This document shows positions 16,223 to 24,566 of a stretch of 64,000 nt of DNA, piece after piece. Position 1 is the stretch's first letter; each line of letters starts with the position of its first letter. The translations under genes and the position numbers were made by a program. This stretch comes from Collinsella sp. zg1085 (GTDB lineage: Bacteria; Actinomycetota; Coriobacteriia; Coriobacteriales; Coriobacteriaceae), in NCBI RefSeq assembly GCF_018889955.1, contig NZ_CP076545.1:248001-312000 (forward strand). Reading direction: 5' to 3'. The notes beneath the pieces were generated by a model. The model was not told the DNA's origin and did no database searches. It worked only from the letters and a program-made list of their open reading frames with translations.

Positions 16223-16639
16223 ATGAGTAAGGGTTTTGGTTTTTTTGCAGGAGCCGCATTAGGAGCCTTGGCAGGTACCGTCATTGGCATTCTTGTGGCA
16301 CCGCGTCCTGGCTCTGAAACTCGTGCAATGGCTGCTGATATAGCAAACGATGCTTGGGATTCGGCGCGTGACATGTACGAGCAGGGTGTTGATACGGCGC
16401 GTGCTGCAGCAAATGATTTTGCTCCTATTGTCGATGCAAAAACCGATGAACTGCGTGCAAAGGTTGACCTAGCACGCGATCGCATGGATCAGCTGCGCGA
16501 GCAGTTAAATGATGCCATTAACGCAAGCGGCGTTACGCCAGCTGCTGATGTTGTAGTTGAGGCGCATGTCGAAAATACCGGAGATGCTCAGGAAGAGAAT
16601 CAGGCATCTGAGGCAGGCGCTGCAAACACTGAGGCCTAA
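16223..16639 (+). CDS. YtxH domain-containing protein
   Basis: 138 residues from ATG 16223, which follows AGGAGG with ideal spacing; an upstream in-frame ATG at 16166 would begin before the TATAAT box and is rejected. The N-terminus (KGFGFFAGAALGALAGTVIG) is a Gly/Ala-rich hydrophobic segment followed by the ILVAPRPGSETR motif typical of YtxH/gas-vesicle-like proteins, then an Ala/Asp-rich amphipathic helix. Such proteins are small membrane-associated stress proteins of uncertain function. It precedes the PRC-barrel gene by five bases. Confidence 0.85.
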   Translation: MSKGFGFFAGAALGALAGTVIGILVAPRPGSETRAMAADIANDAWDSARDMYEQGVDTARAAANDFAPIVDAKTDELRAKVDLARDRMDQLREQLNDAINASGVTPAADVVVEAHVENTGDAQEENQASEAGAANTEA

Positions 16640-16644
16640 GCTTC

Positions 16645-17385
16645 ATGCGTGTACAAGACTTTCAAGGAACAAAACTATATCGAGCACTTCGCAAAACATC
16701 AGGTCATGCTGATGAAGCGGAACAGCGCATTAAGAAGTTAGGTAAAATTCATCATCCAGTTTTTTCGCCTGACGGGCGAAAGCTCGTGGGCTTTATGGTG
16801 AGCCTTCCCGATATTGTAGGCATGTTTAAGCAGGCAGACCGTTTTGTTGCCTTTGATGCGGTACAAGTTATTGAGGGTAGCCTAGTTGTGTCTGATAAAA
16901 AGGATTCCTACGATACTCTTGCAGCTCAGCGCTTAGGCGTTGACTTAGAGACATGTATTATCTGGACAGGTATGGACGTAGTCACCGAGAGTGGGCGTAC
17001 GCTTGGCTATTGTGCCGATGCGGACTGTCATCCAAAAACCGGCGCGGTGAACTTTTTTGCCATAACAGCAAGTGCAGCATCTTCTGCTTTAATTGGTAAC
17101 CTTGAGATGCCGGCGAGCTATCTTAAAGGCTATCGTTCAAGGTACATGATTGTGTCAGACAAAGCACAAGACCTTGAGTTTTCGGGTGGAGCTGCCGCTG
17201 TTGCCGCCGCTGCAAGTACACGTGTTTCAGCTGAGGTTAAAAAAGGAGCAGCTGCACTTGATGAACATGGTTCACGTGCGCTTGATGAGGGAAGCAAGGC
17301 GTTGGGCAAACAACTTGGACGCGCAAAAGGCATGTTTGGCGCATTTGTAAGCGAGTACAAACAGGCATCAAAATCGTCCGAGTAG
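16645..17385 (+). CDS. PRC-barrel domain-containing protein
   Basis: 246 residues. Two PRC-barrel-like beta segments can be seen, about 28-90 (HPVFSPDGRKLVGFMVSLPD) and about 105-175 (DVVTESGRTLGYCADADCH), each with the GxxLGxxxD-like turn of the fold. The C-terminal 70 residues are Ala/Lys/Gly-rich and probably helical. PRC barrels act as protein-protein or RNA-associated modules, so no enzyme activity is expected. It starts five bases after the YtxH gene; an operon with it is likely. Function unknown. Confidence 0.75.
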   Translation: MRVQDFQGTKLYRALRKTSGHADEAEQRIKKLGKIHHPVFSPDGRKLVGFMVSLPDIVGMFKQADRFVAFDAVQVIEGSLVVSDKKDSYDTLAAQRLGVDLETCIIWTGMDVVTESGRTLGYCADADCHPKTGAVNFFAITASAASSALIGNLEMPASYLKGYRSRYMIVSDKAQDLEFSGGAAAVAAAASTRVSAEVKKGAAALDEHGSRALDEGSKALGKQLGRAKGMFGAFVSEYKQASKSSE

Positions 17386-17431
17386 GGCGTGGCTTTCTGG
17401 CAATAGTTTTGGCGGGCTTTGAGGAGCAGCT

Positions 17432-18826
17432 GTGTCACCTTACACGACATCCTATACCAATAAGCGACGTCCGCGCTTGAGACCAGCTCGCACTCGAAGT
17501 CTTGAGTTGCCAGCCACTAAACGCCGCCATCAGCGCAAACCGGGCGAGCGTTATATCACGCGCGGGCTCACCAAAAAGCGTAGCACGCACAGGGGATTTC
17601 GTCGAAATGAGCGCAAGCCCTATGCCATCATTGCGGTGCTCTGCGCGTTTCTTATCTTTGTGGCAAGTGTTGTATGGTATGCAAATCGTGGTGTGACTAT
17701 CACCTTAAACGGTAATGACACAACGGTGCGCCTGCATTCCACCATTGAGCGCATTGTTGAAGATAAAAAGCTCAAGCTTAAGCCGGGTCGCTTGCTAGCG
17801 GTTGATGATGCCGTGCTCAGCAAAGGCGGAGGCGAGCCGTATCATGTTACGCTCAATAAAAAAGAACTTACTGTGCAGGAAGCCGCAAAACTTGAGTTAA
17901 ACGGTGGCGAGGAGCTTGAGATACAGCAGGGCCATGACACCTATGAGCCGCATCAAGTACAGGCAACTGAGCTTAAGCCAAGCATCTCAATGGAGGGCAA
18001 AGGCGCAATACAATATGTTGCAACATGGGGCGTGTCAGGTCGGCATGAGGTGTGGATAGGCGAGACCTCGGGAAAAACGCAAGACCGCGGCGTAGTTCAG
18101 GAGCCGGTTCATGCTGTCATTAAGGCCACAAGTGTTAACCCTAAAAAAGGTAAGAAGCTAATAGCGCTCACCTTTGATGAAGGTCCAAGTATTGGAACAG
18201 CAGACATTGTGCGCATCTTGGCAGATAAAGGTGCAAAAGGAACCTTCTTTTTACAGGGAAGTGCTGTGGGTAGCAATTTAAGTGCAGTACAAAGCATCTT
18301 GTCAGGCAATAATCAGTTAGGTTCAAACGCTCAAGATGATGTTGACCTTACCAAGCTGGGTTATGACGACCTGAGAGCCCAGCTCAGCCAGGGTTTTGCA
18401 GCCATTCAAAAGGCAGGCGGGGGTACCGTGAGCCTTTTGAGACCGCCTTCAGGTTTGTATACCGTAGAAACTTGGGCTCAAAGCATGGACCTTGTGCAAG
18501 CAGTGGTGACGTGGAATCTTGATTCGGGCGATTGGATGCTCAAAGGCGCCGATACTGTTGTATCAACCGTTGTTGAGGCGAGTTCCAACGGAAACATTGT
18601 TCTTTTAACTGATAATGTAGCTACAACGCAGCAAACCGCTGCTGCCCTTCCGCATATCATTGACCAGCTCAAAGCAGCAGGGTATGAGCTGGTTACTTTG
18701 TCAGAGCTTATTGAAAGTGACGAGGACCTATCACGCGAATTAAAGCTCGGACAGGCTCATATGCCTGACGGTGCAAGCCTGCCTGAGGTGACAAAAGCGT
18801 CAGAGAGTACATCAGCTGTTGAATAA
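17432..18826 (+). CDS. Membrane protein with degenerate NodB (polysaccharide deacetylase) domain
   Basis: GTG start at 17432 behind GAGGAGC. A strongly basic cytoplasmic N-terminus is followed by one TM helix (about 65-84), an extracellular region of about 150 residues, and a NodB-fold domain (about 240-440). The domain aligns with the next gene (LTFDxGPS...KGxKxTFF), but the second catalytic/metal Asp is Glu (D249, E250), the His-x-x-x-His pair is replaced by NAQDD, RAPYG is RPPSG and the MHDGG motif is LTDNV. By family knowledge these losses should abolish metal-dependent deacetylation, so this is probably a pseudoenzyme or a binding/regulatory paralogue. Confidence 0.85.
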   Translation: MSPYTTSYTNKRRPRLRPARTRSLELPATKRRHQRKPGERYITRGLTKKRSTHRGFRRNERKPYAIIAVLCAFLIFVASVVWYANRGVTITLNGNDTTVRLHSTIERIVEDKKLKLKPGRLLAVDDAVLSKGGGEPYHVTLNKKELTVQEAAKLELNGGEELEIQQGHDTYEPHQVQATELKPSISMEGKGAIQYVATWGVSGRHEVWIGETSGKTQDRGVVQEPVHAVIKATSVNPKKGKKLIALTFDEGPSIGTADIVRILADKGAKGTFFLQGSAVGSNLSAVQSILSGNNQLGSNAQDDVDLTKLGYDDLRAQLSQGFAAIQKAGGGTVSLLRPPSGLYTVETWAQSMDLVQAVVTWNLDSGDWMLKGADTVVSTVVEASSNGNIVLLTDNVATTQQTAAALPHIIDQLKAAGYELVTLSELIESDEDLSRELKLGQAHMPDGASLPEVTKASESTSAVE

Positions 18827-18905
18827 TACTATCTATTCTCTAGTATGAGCCTTGTTATGCACTGTATCGGGTTTTGCCGGATTGAATAGAGATAGAGCTG
18901 GTCAC

Positions 18906-20384
18906 ATGGACAAAAATATTAAGATAGGAAAGGCGAGCAAGCTCCATTTTGGAAAAGGAATGCTTGGCTCAGGACCGCATCCTCATAAACGGCTCGACAC
19001 CAGCAAGCTTTCGCAAGGTTTATCTGGTGGCGCGCATATGCGTCCAGCAGATGAGGCTCCAAACACCGGAGCACAAGCCCCGATTGCACACACGCAACAC
19101 GCGCCGTCCCCATCAATTGCAGGTGTGAAGCGCGTTGTAGCTTCGCGTCCTAAAAACTATATGCCTGAGTCTGGTATGAGCCAGGGGGCTACGCGCGTGG
19201 TGGCTATCATTGCGTTTGTGGCTATGGCAGTTATTATTGGTGTCTTTTGCTGGTGGATGTTCTGGAGAGATGTTACGTTTACCATCAATGAACAGCAGCT
19301 TTCTGCTCGTGTAGGCACACCCTTGGCCGATATTATTAAAGAGCATGATAATTTTGGTGCGAAGCCCGGCCGCTTGCTTTCTGTAGGTGGCACGGTGCTT
19401 GACGAGGCAGGTGGCTCTCTCTATACCGTTAATGTGGGCAAAGAAGATATGCCTGCGTCTAAACTTGGTTCGCTCAAAATTGCTGACAACATGAAGGCAA
19501 CTGTTGCTAATGGCATAGATACAACCGAGGAGCACGACGAAGAAGAGGTGCTGATTCCGCCTGCGGTTGAGATGCAGCGCGGCGGAGCCGTTCAGTTTGT
19601 TTCGCAGTGGGGTAAGTCTGGCAAGAAGTTAGTGTGGACGGGCAAAACTTCAGGTGAGAAGGTTGACCATGAAACGGTTGAAGACCCGCAAACCATGGTA
19701 ATTAGCTCAAAGAACCTCATACCTGCCGAGGACGGCAAAAAGTACATGGCGCTTACCTTTGATGATGGACCGAGTAAATTTACGCCTGCCATCTTAGATA
19801 TTCTGAAAGAAAAGGGAGTTAAAGCCACGTTCTTTGAGCTGGGAACCAATATTACAACCTATGCTAAATACAGTAAGCGCGTGCTTGATGAGGGGCATCA
19901 GCTTGCTAGCCACTCAAATGTGCATGCATACTTACCTAAGCTCGATAAGACTGCCATGCGCGAAGACCTAACGGCTGCATTTACTGCGCTCAAAGAGGCA
20001 ACAGGCCTTGAGACTCAGATGTTTCGTGCGCCATATGGTGCCTTTGATACCAACAGTTGGCTTAAAACCTATGATTTAGTGAGCTCTAATGTGCTGTGGA
20101 ATATCGATACGCTCGATTGGAAGCGCCCCGGTGCTGCTGCTATTACGCGAGCTGTTGTTAACGGCGCACAAAACGGTGCTATTGTGCTCATGCATGATGG
20201 TGGTGGCGACCGTAGCCAAGACGTAGAAGCGCTACCGGGCATCATTGATCAGCTCAAGGCGGCGGGCTATGAACTCGTAACTGTTGAAGAGCTTATGAAG
20301 CTTGACAAAAGCCTGCCCGAAGACGTTATTGCGTCAAAGATTAAGCTGCCAGCAGGTGTTGTTATTCCGGAAGATATACCATAG
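18906..20384 (+). CDS. Membrane-anchored polysaccharide (peptidoglycan) deacetylase
   Basis: 492 residues from ATG 18906; an upstream TTG at 18852 is less likely. Cytoplasmic N-terminal region of about 90 residues, one TM helix (about 97-120), an extracellular linker domain shared with the preceding paralogue, and a NodB domain with complete catalytic motifs: TFDDGPS (D286, D287), the metal His pair H336 and H340 in SHSNVH, RAPYG, DTLDW and VLMHDGG. Family knowledge predicts removal of acetyl groups from GlcNAc or MurNAc, which protects the wall from lysozyme. It lies 79 bases after its degenerate paralogue; tandem duplication followed by loss of activity in the first copy is the simplest reading. 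Confidence 0.9.
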   Translation: MDKNIKIGKASKLHFGKGMLGSGPHPHKRLDTSKLSQGLSGGAHMRPADEAPNTGAQAPIAHTQHAPSPSIAGVKRVVASRPKNYMPESGMSQGATRVVAIIAFVAMAVIIGVFCWWMFWRDVTFTINEQQLSARVGTPLADIIKEHDNFGAKPGRLLSVGGTVLDEAGGSLYTVNVGKEDMPASKLGSLKIADNMKATVANGIDTTEEHDEEEVLIPPAVEMQRGGAVQFVSQWGKSGKKLVWTGKTSGEKVDHETVEDPQTMVISSKNLIPAEDGKKYMALTFDDGPSKFTPAILDILKEKGVKATFFELGTNITTYAKYSKRVLDEGHQLASHSNVHAYLPKLDKTAMREDLTAAFTALKEATGLETQMFRAPYGAFDTNSWLKTYDLVSSNVLWNIDTLDWKRPGAAAITRAVVNGAQNGAIVLMHDGGGDRSQDVEALPGIIDQLKAAGYELVTVEELMKLDKSLPEDVIASKIKLPAGVVIPEDIP

Positions 20385-20406
20385 AAGCATGTGCTTATAA
20401 AAGCTT

Positions 20407-20436
20407 TCGACAAACACCGTCAATCGATGGTATAGT
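20407..20436 (+). promoter_or_regulatory. Promoter of the magnesium transport locus
   Basis: TCGACA (20407-20412), an 18-base spacer and TATAGT (20431-20436) resemble a housekeeping promoter. Transcription would begin near 20443 and leave a leader of about 160 bases before the start codon. Confidence 0.6.
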
Positions 20437-20439
20437 GAG

Positions 20440-20601
20440 GAGCGCTTGCGGAGCAATCTGCAGGCGCTCTTATTGGGCTACCAGAAAGGTTATTGTGAAA
20501 CACAAACCCCGACCACAGAGTTTGTAGCCCTAGCGAGTGCTCTTTTGGAGACGCGCTGGGGTTGGCGCGTAAACCTCCCGATTCGTTCGAGAAGGAGCAC
20601 G
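20440..20601 (+). ncRNA. Structured 5' leader, candidate metal-responsive cis-RNA
   Basis: Four stems can be drawn. A 13-bp stem 20440-20452/20457-20469 closes a GCAA tetraloop. GGGCTAC (20475-20481) pairs with GTAGCCC (20524-20530), and that stem encloses a third hairpin, TTGTG-AAA-CACAA. ACGCGC (20551-20556) pairs with GCGCGT (20565-20570). The ribosome site GAAGGAG follows at once. Because the two downstream genes are Mg2+-transport types, a magnesium-sensing element is plausible, but I could not match it confidently to the M-box or yybP-ykoY consensus. The class is therefore left open. Confidence 0.5.
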
Positions 20602-22452
20602 ATGAATTATTTTTCAGAACTGCTTGGTATAGCCGTTATCGACTCAACCGATGAGTCTATTGGCGTTGTAAACGATTTAGGCATCGCTACCGGCGAGCTT
20701 TTTCCTCATGTAACATCATTGGCTTTTCAGGGGCCGGGCAAAACGCCGTTTATGATTAGCTGGCGCAAGTACGTCGATCATGTGTCAGACGAGGGTGTAT
20801 ACCTTAATTGCCCTGCTACCGATATTCGTTTTTCATATTTGCAGCCTGATGAGGTCTTGCTTGCCCGCGATATTTTGAACAAGCAAATTGTTGACACGCA
20901 AGGCCTTAAGGTGGTGCGTGTAAATGATATTAAAATGTCGAGTAGTGGTGAAAACCAGCTGCGTTTGCTCGGTGCTGAAGTGGGTCCACGCGGGCTTTTG
21001 CGTGCGCTTCACCCTATGCTTGAGCGCGTAGTGGCGCGTGTTGCAAAAGCGCTCAGGCATCCGCTCAATGATGAGCTTATTGCCTGGAGCTATATGGACT
21101 TGCTTGAGCGGAGTACCAAGCAGATTAAGCTGTCGGTTTCGCACAAAACGCTGGGCGAATTGCATCCAGCAGACGTAGCAGACATTATTGAAAAACTGGA
21201 CCCGCGCCTTCGGGGACAGGTCTTTAACCAGCTCGATGTTGCTCAGGCTGCCGAGGCTATCTCAGAGTTTGATGATGACGAGCTGAGAAGCGAGATGTTT
21301 GAGGGCTTGTCGGATAAAGAGGCATCATCGCTTTTGGCTTTGATGGACCCTGATGACGCGGCTGAGCTTTTGGACGAGCTCGATTATGCAAAGGCAGAAA
21401 AGCTTTTGCGCCTGATGGGTGTGCAAGAAGAAAAAGCTATTCGTACGCTTTTGGGCTATGCTGAGGATACCGCTGGTCGTATTATGACCTCGGAGTTTGT
21501 TGCACTGCCAGCAACCGATACGGTAGCTGATGCGATTGAAGCCATTCGGCAGCTCGATGATGATTTTGAGAGTGTCTATTATGTATATACTACCGACCCC
21601 GGTGGCGGTATAACTGGCGTATTGACTTTAAAAACCTTGCTGATTGCCGAGCACACCGAGCGTTTGCGCGACCTCTCGTATAAAGATGTTGTGTGGGTAA
21701 GCCCTGATGTAGACCAAGAGGAAGTTGCCGAGGAAATGGCTAAATATGACCTCGCGGCTATTCCGGTCTGCGACGAGGACCGTCATATTTTGGGCATCGT
21801 AACGGTTGATGACGCAATGGACGTAATGATTGAGGAGCACGCCGAAGACCTGCAGATTGCAGGTGTCGTTGCAGGCGATAACACCACAGGTGAGACATCG
21901 CATGCTATTACCTGGTTTGCGCAGCGCCAGTATTGGCTGGTAGTTTGGGCGGTCGCGTCGGCAGGTATCGCATCGGTTTTGATGGCGGCATACCCTTCTG
22001 AGCTGCTCTTTATATATCCAATGACGTTTATGCCCGTCTGTTTGTTGGGCGCTATGCGCATGGTGTCGTTTGTGAAAAACTATTTTTTGGAGTACGACCA
22101 GCGCGATGACGAGCCGCGGCCATATGTTAGTTTCTTTGTACAAAATACGCTTATGGGCTTAGCGCTGGCTGGCATAATTTATTTGTGCGGCGAGCTGGTG
22201 GCATCGGCGGCGTTTCATCAAGCAACAAGCTTGGCAGCTCAGGCATTTCGCTGGTCATGTCTTGTTGCGGCAGGAGTTACCGCCTTGTCGTTTATGTCAT
22301 CGGTCATTTATCTGCGGGTGTTGTTCTGGCGCGATGAACACGATAAAAATACTACCGGTACGGCACTTTCAGCTACGGCAACATTTAGTGCGACCTTGGC
22401 GTATTCAATCCTTTCAAGCTGCGCGATTGTGGCATTAATCTCAAATATGTAG
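20602..22452 (+). CDS. MgtE-like magnesium sensor/transporter with PRC and CBS domains
   Basis: 616 residues from ATG 20602 after GAAGGAG; longer in-frame versions would run through the structured leader. The order is: a PRC-barrel-like N-terminus (about 1-75), a second beta domain, an MgtE N-terminal helical domain with repeated LxxxDPxDAAELLDEL motifs (about 180-290), a CBS pair (about 300-425) and a membrane part with four or five helices. The cytosolic part matches MgtE, where it is the Mg2+ sensor. The membrane part lacks the GGNxGxQ stretch of MgtE pores and is short, so it may not transport by itself. The neighbouring Nramp-related gene starts 10 bases after the stop. Confidence 0.8.
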   Translation: MNYFSELLGIAVIDSTDESIGVVNDLGIATGELFPHVTSLAFQGPGKTPFMISWRKYVDHVSDEGVYLNCPATDIRFSYLQPDEVLLARDILNKQIVDTQGLKVVRVNDIKMSSSGENQLRLLGAEVGPRGLLRALHPMLERVVARVAKALRHPLNDELIAWSYMDLLERSTKQIKLSVSHKTLGELHPADVADIIEKLDPRLRGQVFNQLDVAQAAEAISEFDDDELRSEMFEGLSDKEASSLLALMDPDDAAELLDELDYAKAEKLLRLMGVQEEKAIRTLLGYAEDTAGRIMTSEFVALPATDTVADAIEAIRQLDDDFESVYYVYTTDPGGGITGVLTLKTLLIAEHTERLRDLSYKDVVWVSPDVDQEEVAEEMAKYDLAAIPVCDEDRHILGIVTVDDAMDVMIEEHAEDLQIAGVVAGDNTTGETSHAITWFAQRQYWLVVWAVASAGIASVLMAAYPSELLFIYPMTFMPVCLLGAMRMVSFVKNYFLEYDQRDDEPRPYVSFFVQNTLMGLALAGIIYLCGELVASAAFHQATSLAAQAFRWSCLVAAGVTALSFMSSVIYLRVLFWRDEHDKNTTGTALSATATFSATLAYSILSSCAIVALISNM

Positions 22453-22461
22453 GGGATTGCC

Positions 22462-23703
22462 ATGAATAACAGCACCAAGAACAAGCTCACCATCACGGCA
22501 GTATTGGGAGCCATGGGGCCAGGGCTTTTGGCAGCCTTATCCGGAAATGATGCCGGCGGTATTGCAACCTATTCCAGTGCTGGTTCTGACTATGGCTATG
22601 CCATGCTGTGGATGCTGCCCATCATGACCTTACTGCTGGTAGTGACACAAGAAACAGCTGCTCGCTGCGGCTGTGTGACCGGTAAAGGCCTCGCTTCGCT
22701 TATCCGTGAAAAGTTTGGCGTGCGCAGAAGCGTACTTGCTATGGCGGCGTTGCTCACCGCTAATATTTCGGTCACTATCTCGGAGTTTGCAGGTATTGCA
22801 AGTGGCTTGTCACTGTTTGGGGTTCCTACAACGGTATCGGTTCCGCTGGCGGGCATTTTGGTGTGGATGATTACGATGTCGGGCAGTTTTAACCGCATCG
22901 AAAAGATTTTACTAGCTATTAGCTGCATATTTGTTACCTATGTTATCGCGGCCTTTATGGTGGGGCCAGATTGGGCGCAGGTGGCGCATGACACGGTGGT
23001 GCCAACATTCATTTCAAGCCCGCGCTACATTTCGTTGGTGGTGGCAACCATTGGTACCACCATTTCGCCATGGATGGTGTTTTTGGCGCAGTCAAATGTG
23101 GTTGAGAAAAATGTTGATGAGTCGAGTTTATCATTGCAGCGTATCGATGCAATTTCAGGCTCAATCTTGGCAGACATCATAGCGGGCTTCATCATTATTA
23201 CAACCGGTACCGTTCTGTTTCCAGCAGGCGTTCGCATTGCAGATGCAGCCGATGCCGCCATGGCGTTAGAGCCTATCGCAGGACAGTTTTCGACGGTGCT
23301 CTTTGCGGTGGGTCTGGTAGCTGCAAGTTTTTTGGCAGCGTGCGTGTTGCCCAGTGTCACTTCAAGTGCAATTTGTGAGGCCTTTGGCTGGGAGCGTGGA
23401 GCCGACCGCAGTTGGGGAGAGGCTCCGCTGTATCGCGGCATCATTACAACAATTATTGTTACATCAGCTCTGTTGATATTGCTACCCGGCATTGACCTCT
23501 TTCAAATTTTGATGGGGTCGCAAATTATCAACGGCATTTTGCTGCCGGTCTTGCTGGTATTTCAGGTGCTCATTGCGCAGGATAAACATATTATGGGAGT
23601 GCACCGCAATAAGCGCGTATGGACCCTGCTTTCATGGGCAAGTATCGTTGTTATTGTTATCTTAACGATTGTTATGTTTGTGCTTCAAGCCATGGGTTAT
23701 TAG
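22462..23703 (+). CDS. Nramp-related magnesium transporter (NRMT type)
   Basis: 413 residues, about 11 hydrophobic segments, SLC11/Nramp fold. The TM1 metal site, DPGN in Mn/Fe transporters, reads DAGG (D30, G33), and the TM6 Met-Pro-His is Ser-Pro-Trp (S202-P203-W204). Loss of the soft Met ligand and the Asn marks the NRMT branch, which carries Mg2+ (studied in Clostridium and Eggerthella) rather than Mn2+. The position directly behind an MgtE-like gene and a structured leader supports this. The stop codon overlaps the end of a small convergent gene. Substrate is inferred from motif and context. Confidence 0.87.
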   Translation: MNNSTKNKLTITAVLGAMGPGLLAALSGNDAGGIATYSSAGSDYGYAMLWMLPIMTLLLVVTQETAARCGCVTGKGLASLIREKFGVRRSVLAMAALLTANISVTISEFAGIASGLSLFGVPTTVSVPLAGILVWMITMSGSFNRIEKILLAISCIFVTYVIAAFMVGPDWAQVAHDTVVPTFISSPRYISLVVATIGTTISPWMVFLAQSNVVEKNVDESSLSLQRIDAISGSILADIIAGFIIITTGTVLFPAGVRIADAADAAMALEPIAGQFSTVLFAVGLVAASFLAACVLPSVTSSAICEAFGWERGADRSWGEAPLYRGIITTIIVTSALLILLPGIDLFQILMGSQIINGILLPVLLVFQVLIAQDKHIMGVHRNKRVWTLLSWASIVVIVILTIVMFVLQAMGY

Positions 23704-23819
23704 CGGCGCCTACGCTGGCTCTTGTGCTGCCGGTTTTGGCGGCGGTTTCGCATCCAATGAATACTTGCTCCCAGCGCACAAGCGAGTGCAAGGATAAACA
23801 TAAGGGATAATTGCTGCAT
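23700..23819 (-). CDS. Small single-pass membrane protein, 39 residues
   Basis: Minus-strand ATG at 23819 follows GGAGAAG with seven-base spacing, and that ribosome site covers the stop of the TetR gene, so the two are translationally coupled. The product starts MQQLSLMFILALACALGASI, one hydrophobic helix, and ends in an Arg/Gln-rich tail with four terminal arginines. Its stop overlaps the stop of the convergent transporter gene. Short TM peptides with basic tails often modulate a membrane partner; here nothing beyond the context suggests which. Confidence 0.6.
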   Translation of the reverse strand: MQQLSLMFILALACALGASIHWMRNRRQNRQHKSQRRRR

Positions 23820-23821
23820 AC

Positions 23822-24382
23822 TTACTTCTCCATGATATGGGCAAGCAGATAATCTGCATCTTCGATAAACCGCGTTTGCAACTCCATACGCTCCTCAGAA
23901 ACCCACCACAGGGTAAGCAGGCGCGTAATGCCGCCTGCGGCAAACTCTATGCGGCTGTCATGCTGGGCCGGCTCATCATTTGTGAGATAACGCTCGCGCA
24001 GTGCATCTGCAACCGCTTCGCAAATGACTGCAGTTAAAGGTCCACTCATGGTGCTTTGCAAGATATTGTCCATAATTGTTGCATTGTTAAGCAAGAAGTC
24101 GGTAAGTCGCCTCAAAATAGCACGGCGCTCAGAAGCGGATTCGTCCTCATGTGCATCCTCAGCGGTATGCTCGTGCGGGCTAAGAATCTCTCGCCGCACA
24201 TTTTCGAGATAAAACAGCAGGTAGTCATCTTTATCGCGGAAGTGTTTGTAGAAGGTGGTCCGCCTAATTACCGCTTCATCACATAAGGCGGCAACACCAA
24301 TGCGCTCGTACGGACGTTTTGCTAAAAGCCTGGTAAATGCTTCATTAAGTGCTCGATACGTTTTCTGAATACGGAGATCCAT
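23822..24382 (-). CDS. TetR/AcrR-family transcriptional regulator
   Basis: 186 residues. The N-terminal helix-turn-helix (about 8-55) has the TetR pattern: IQKTYRALNEAF, then IGVAALCDEAVIRRTTFYKHF with the typical TTFYKHFxxKDDL ending. The rest is helical with an internal acidic loop and resembles the TetR C-terminal ligand/dimer domain. ATG 24382 has GGATGG upstream. It is divergent from lemA and followed by the 39-residue membrane peptide. Ligand and targets are unknown; self-regulation through the 184-bp divergent region is likely. Confidence 0.88.
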   Translation of the reverse strand: MDLRIQKTYRALNEAFTRLLAKRPYERIGVAALCDEAVIRRTTFYKHFRDKDDYLLFYLENVRREILSPHEHTAEDAHEDESASERRAILRRLTDFLLNNATIMDNILQSTMSGPLTAVICEAVADALRERYLTNDEPAQHDSRIEFAAGGITRLLTLWWVSEERMELQTRFIEDADYLLAHIMEK

Positions 24383-24519
24383 GGGTCACCATCCTTATAA
24401 TTTCTGGGTACATGCGTTTTGTATCTTACATATTGTATCAAGTTGATAGTTTAGTACATGTTGTTCTTTTGGTAATGCGAAGCTCAGATAAACCATGCAT
24501 AAACTGGGGCAATCACGAG

Positions 24520-24525
24520 TATACT
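24520..24525 (+). promoter_or_regulatory. Promoter -10 box of lemA
   Basis: TATACT 42 bases before the lemA ATG in the TetR-lemA divergent region. No clear -35 is seen. Confidence 0.35.
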
Positions 24526-24566
24526 GAGATAAAGCTCGTTTGAGCAACCGAGAGATTGGATGCAAG

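Noticed and set aside
20440-20601. Firm M-box riboswitch call
   Set aside because: Context fits, but the conserved M-box core sequences could not be aligned by eye, so only a structured leader is claimed.
20446-20601. N-terminal extension of the MgtE-like protein
   Set aside because: The in-frame extension overlaps the hairpin leader, starts at a non-ATG codon and adds no domain; ATG 20602 has a good ribosome site.
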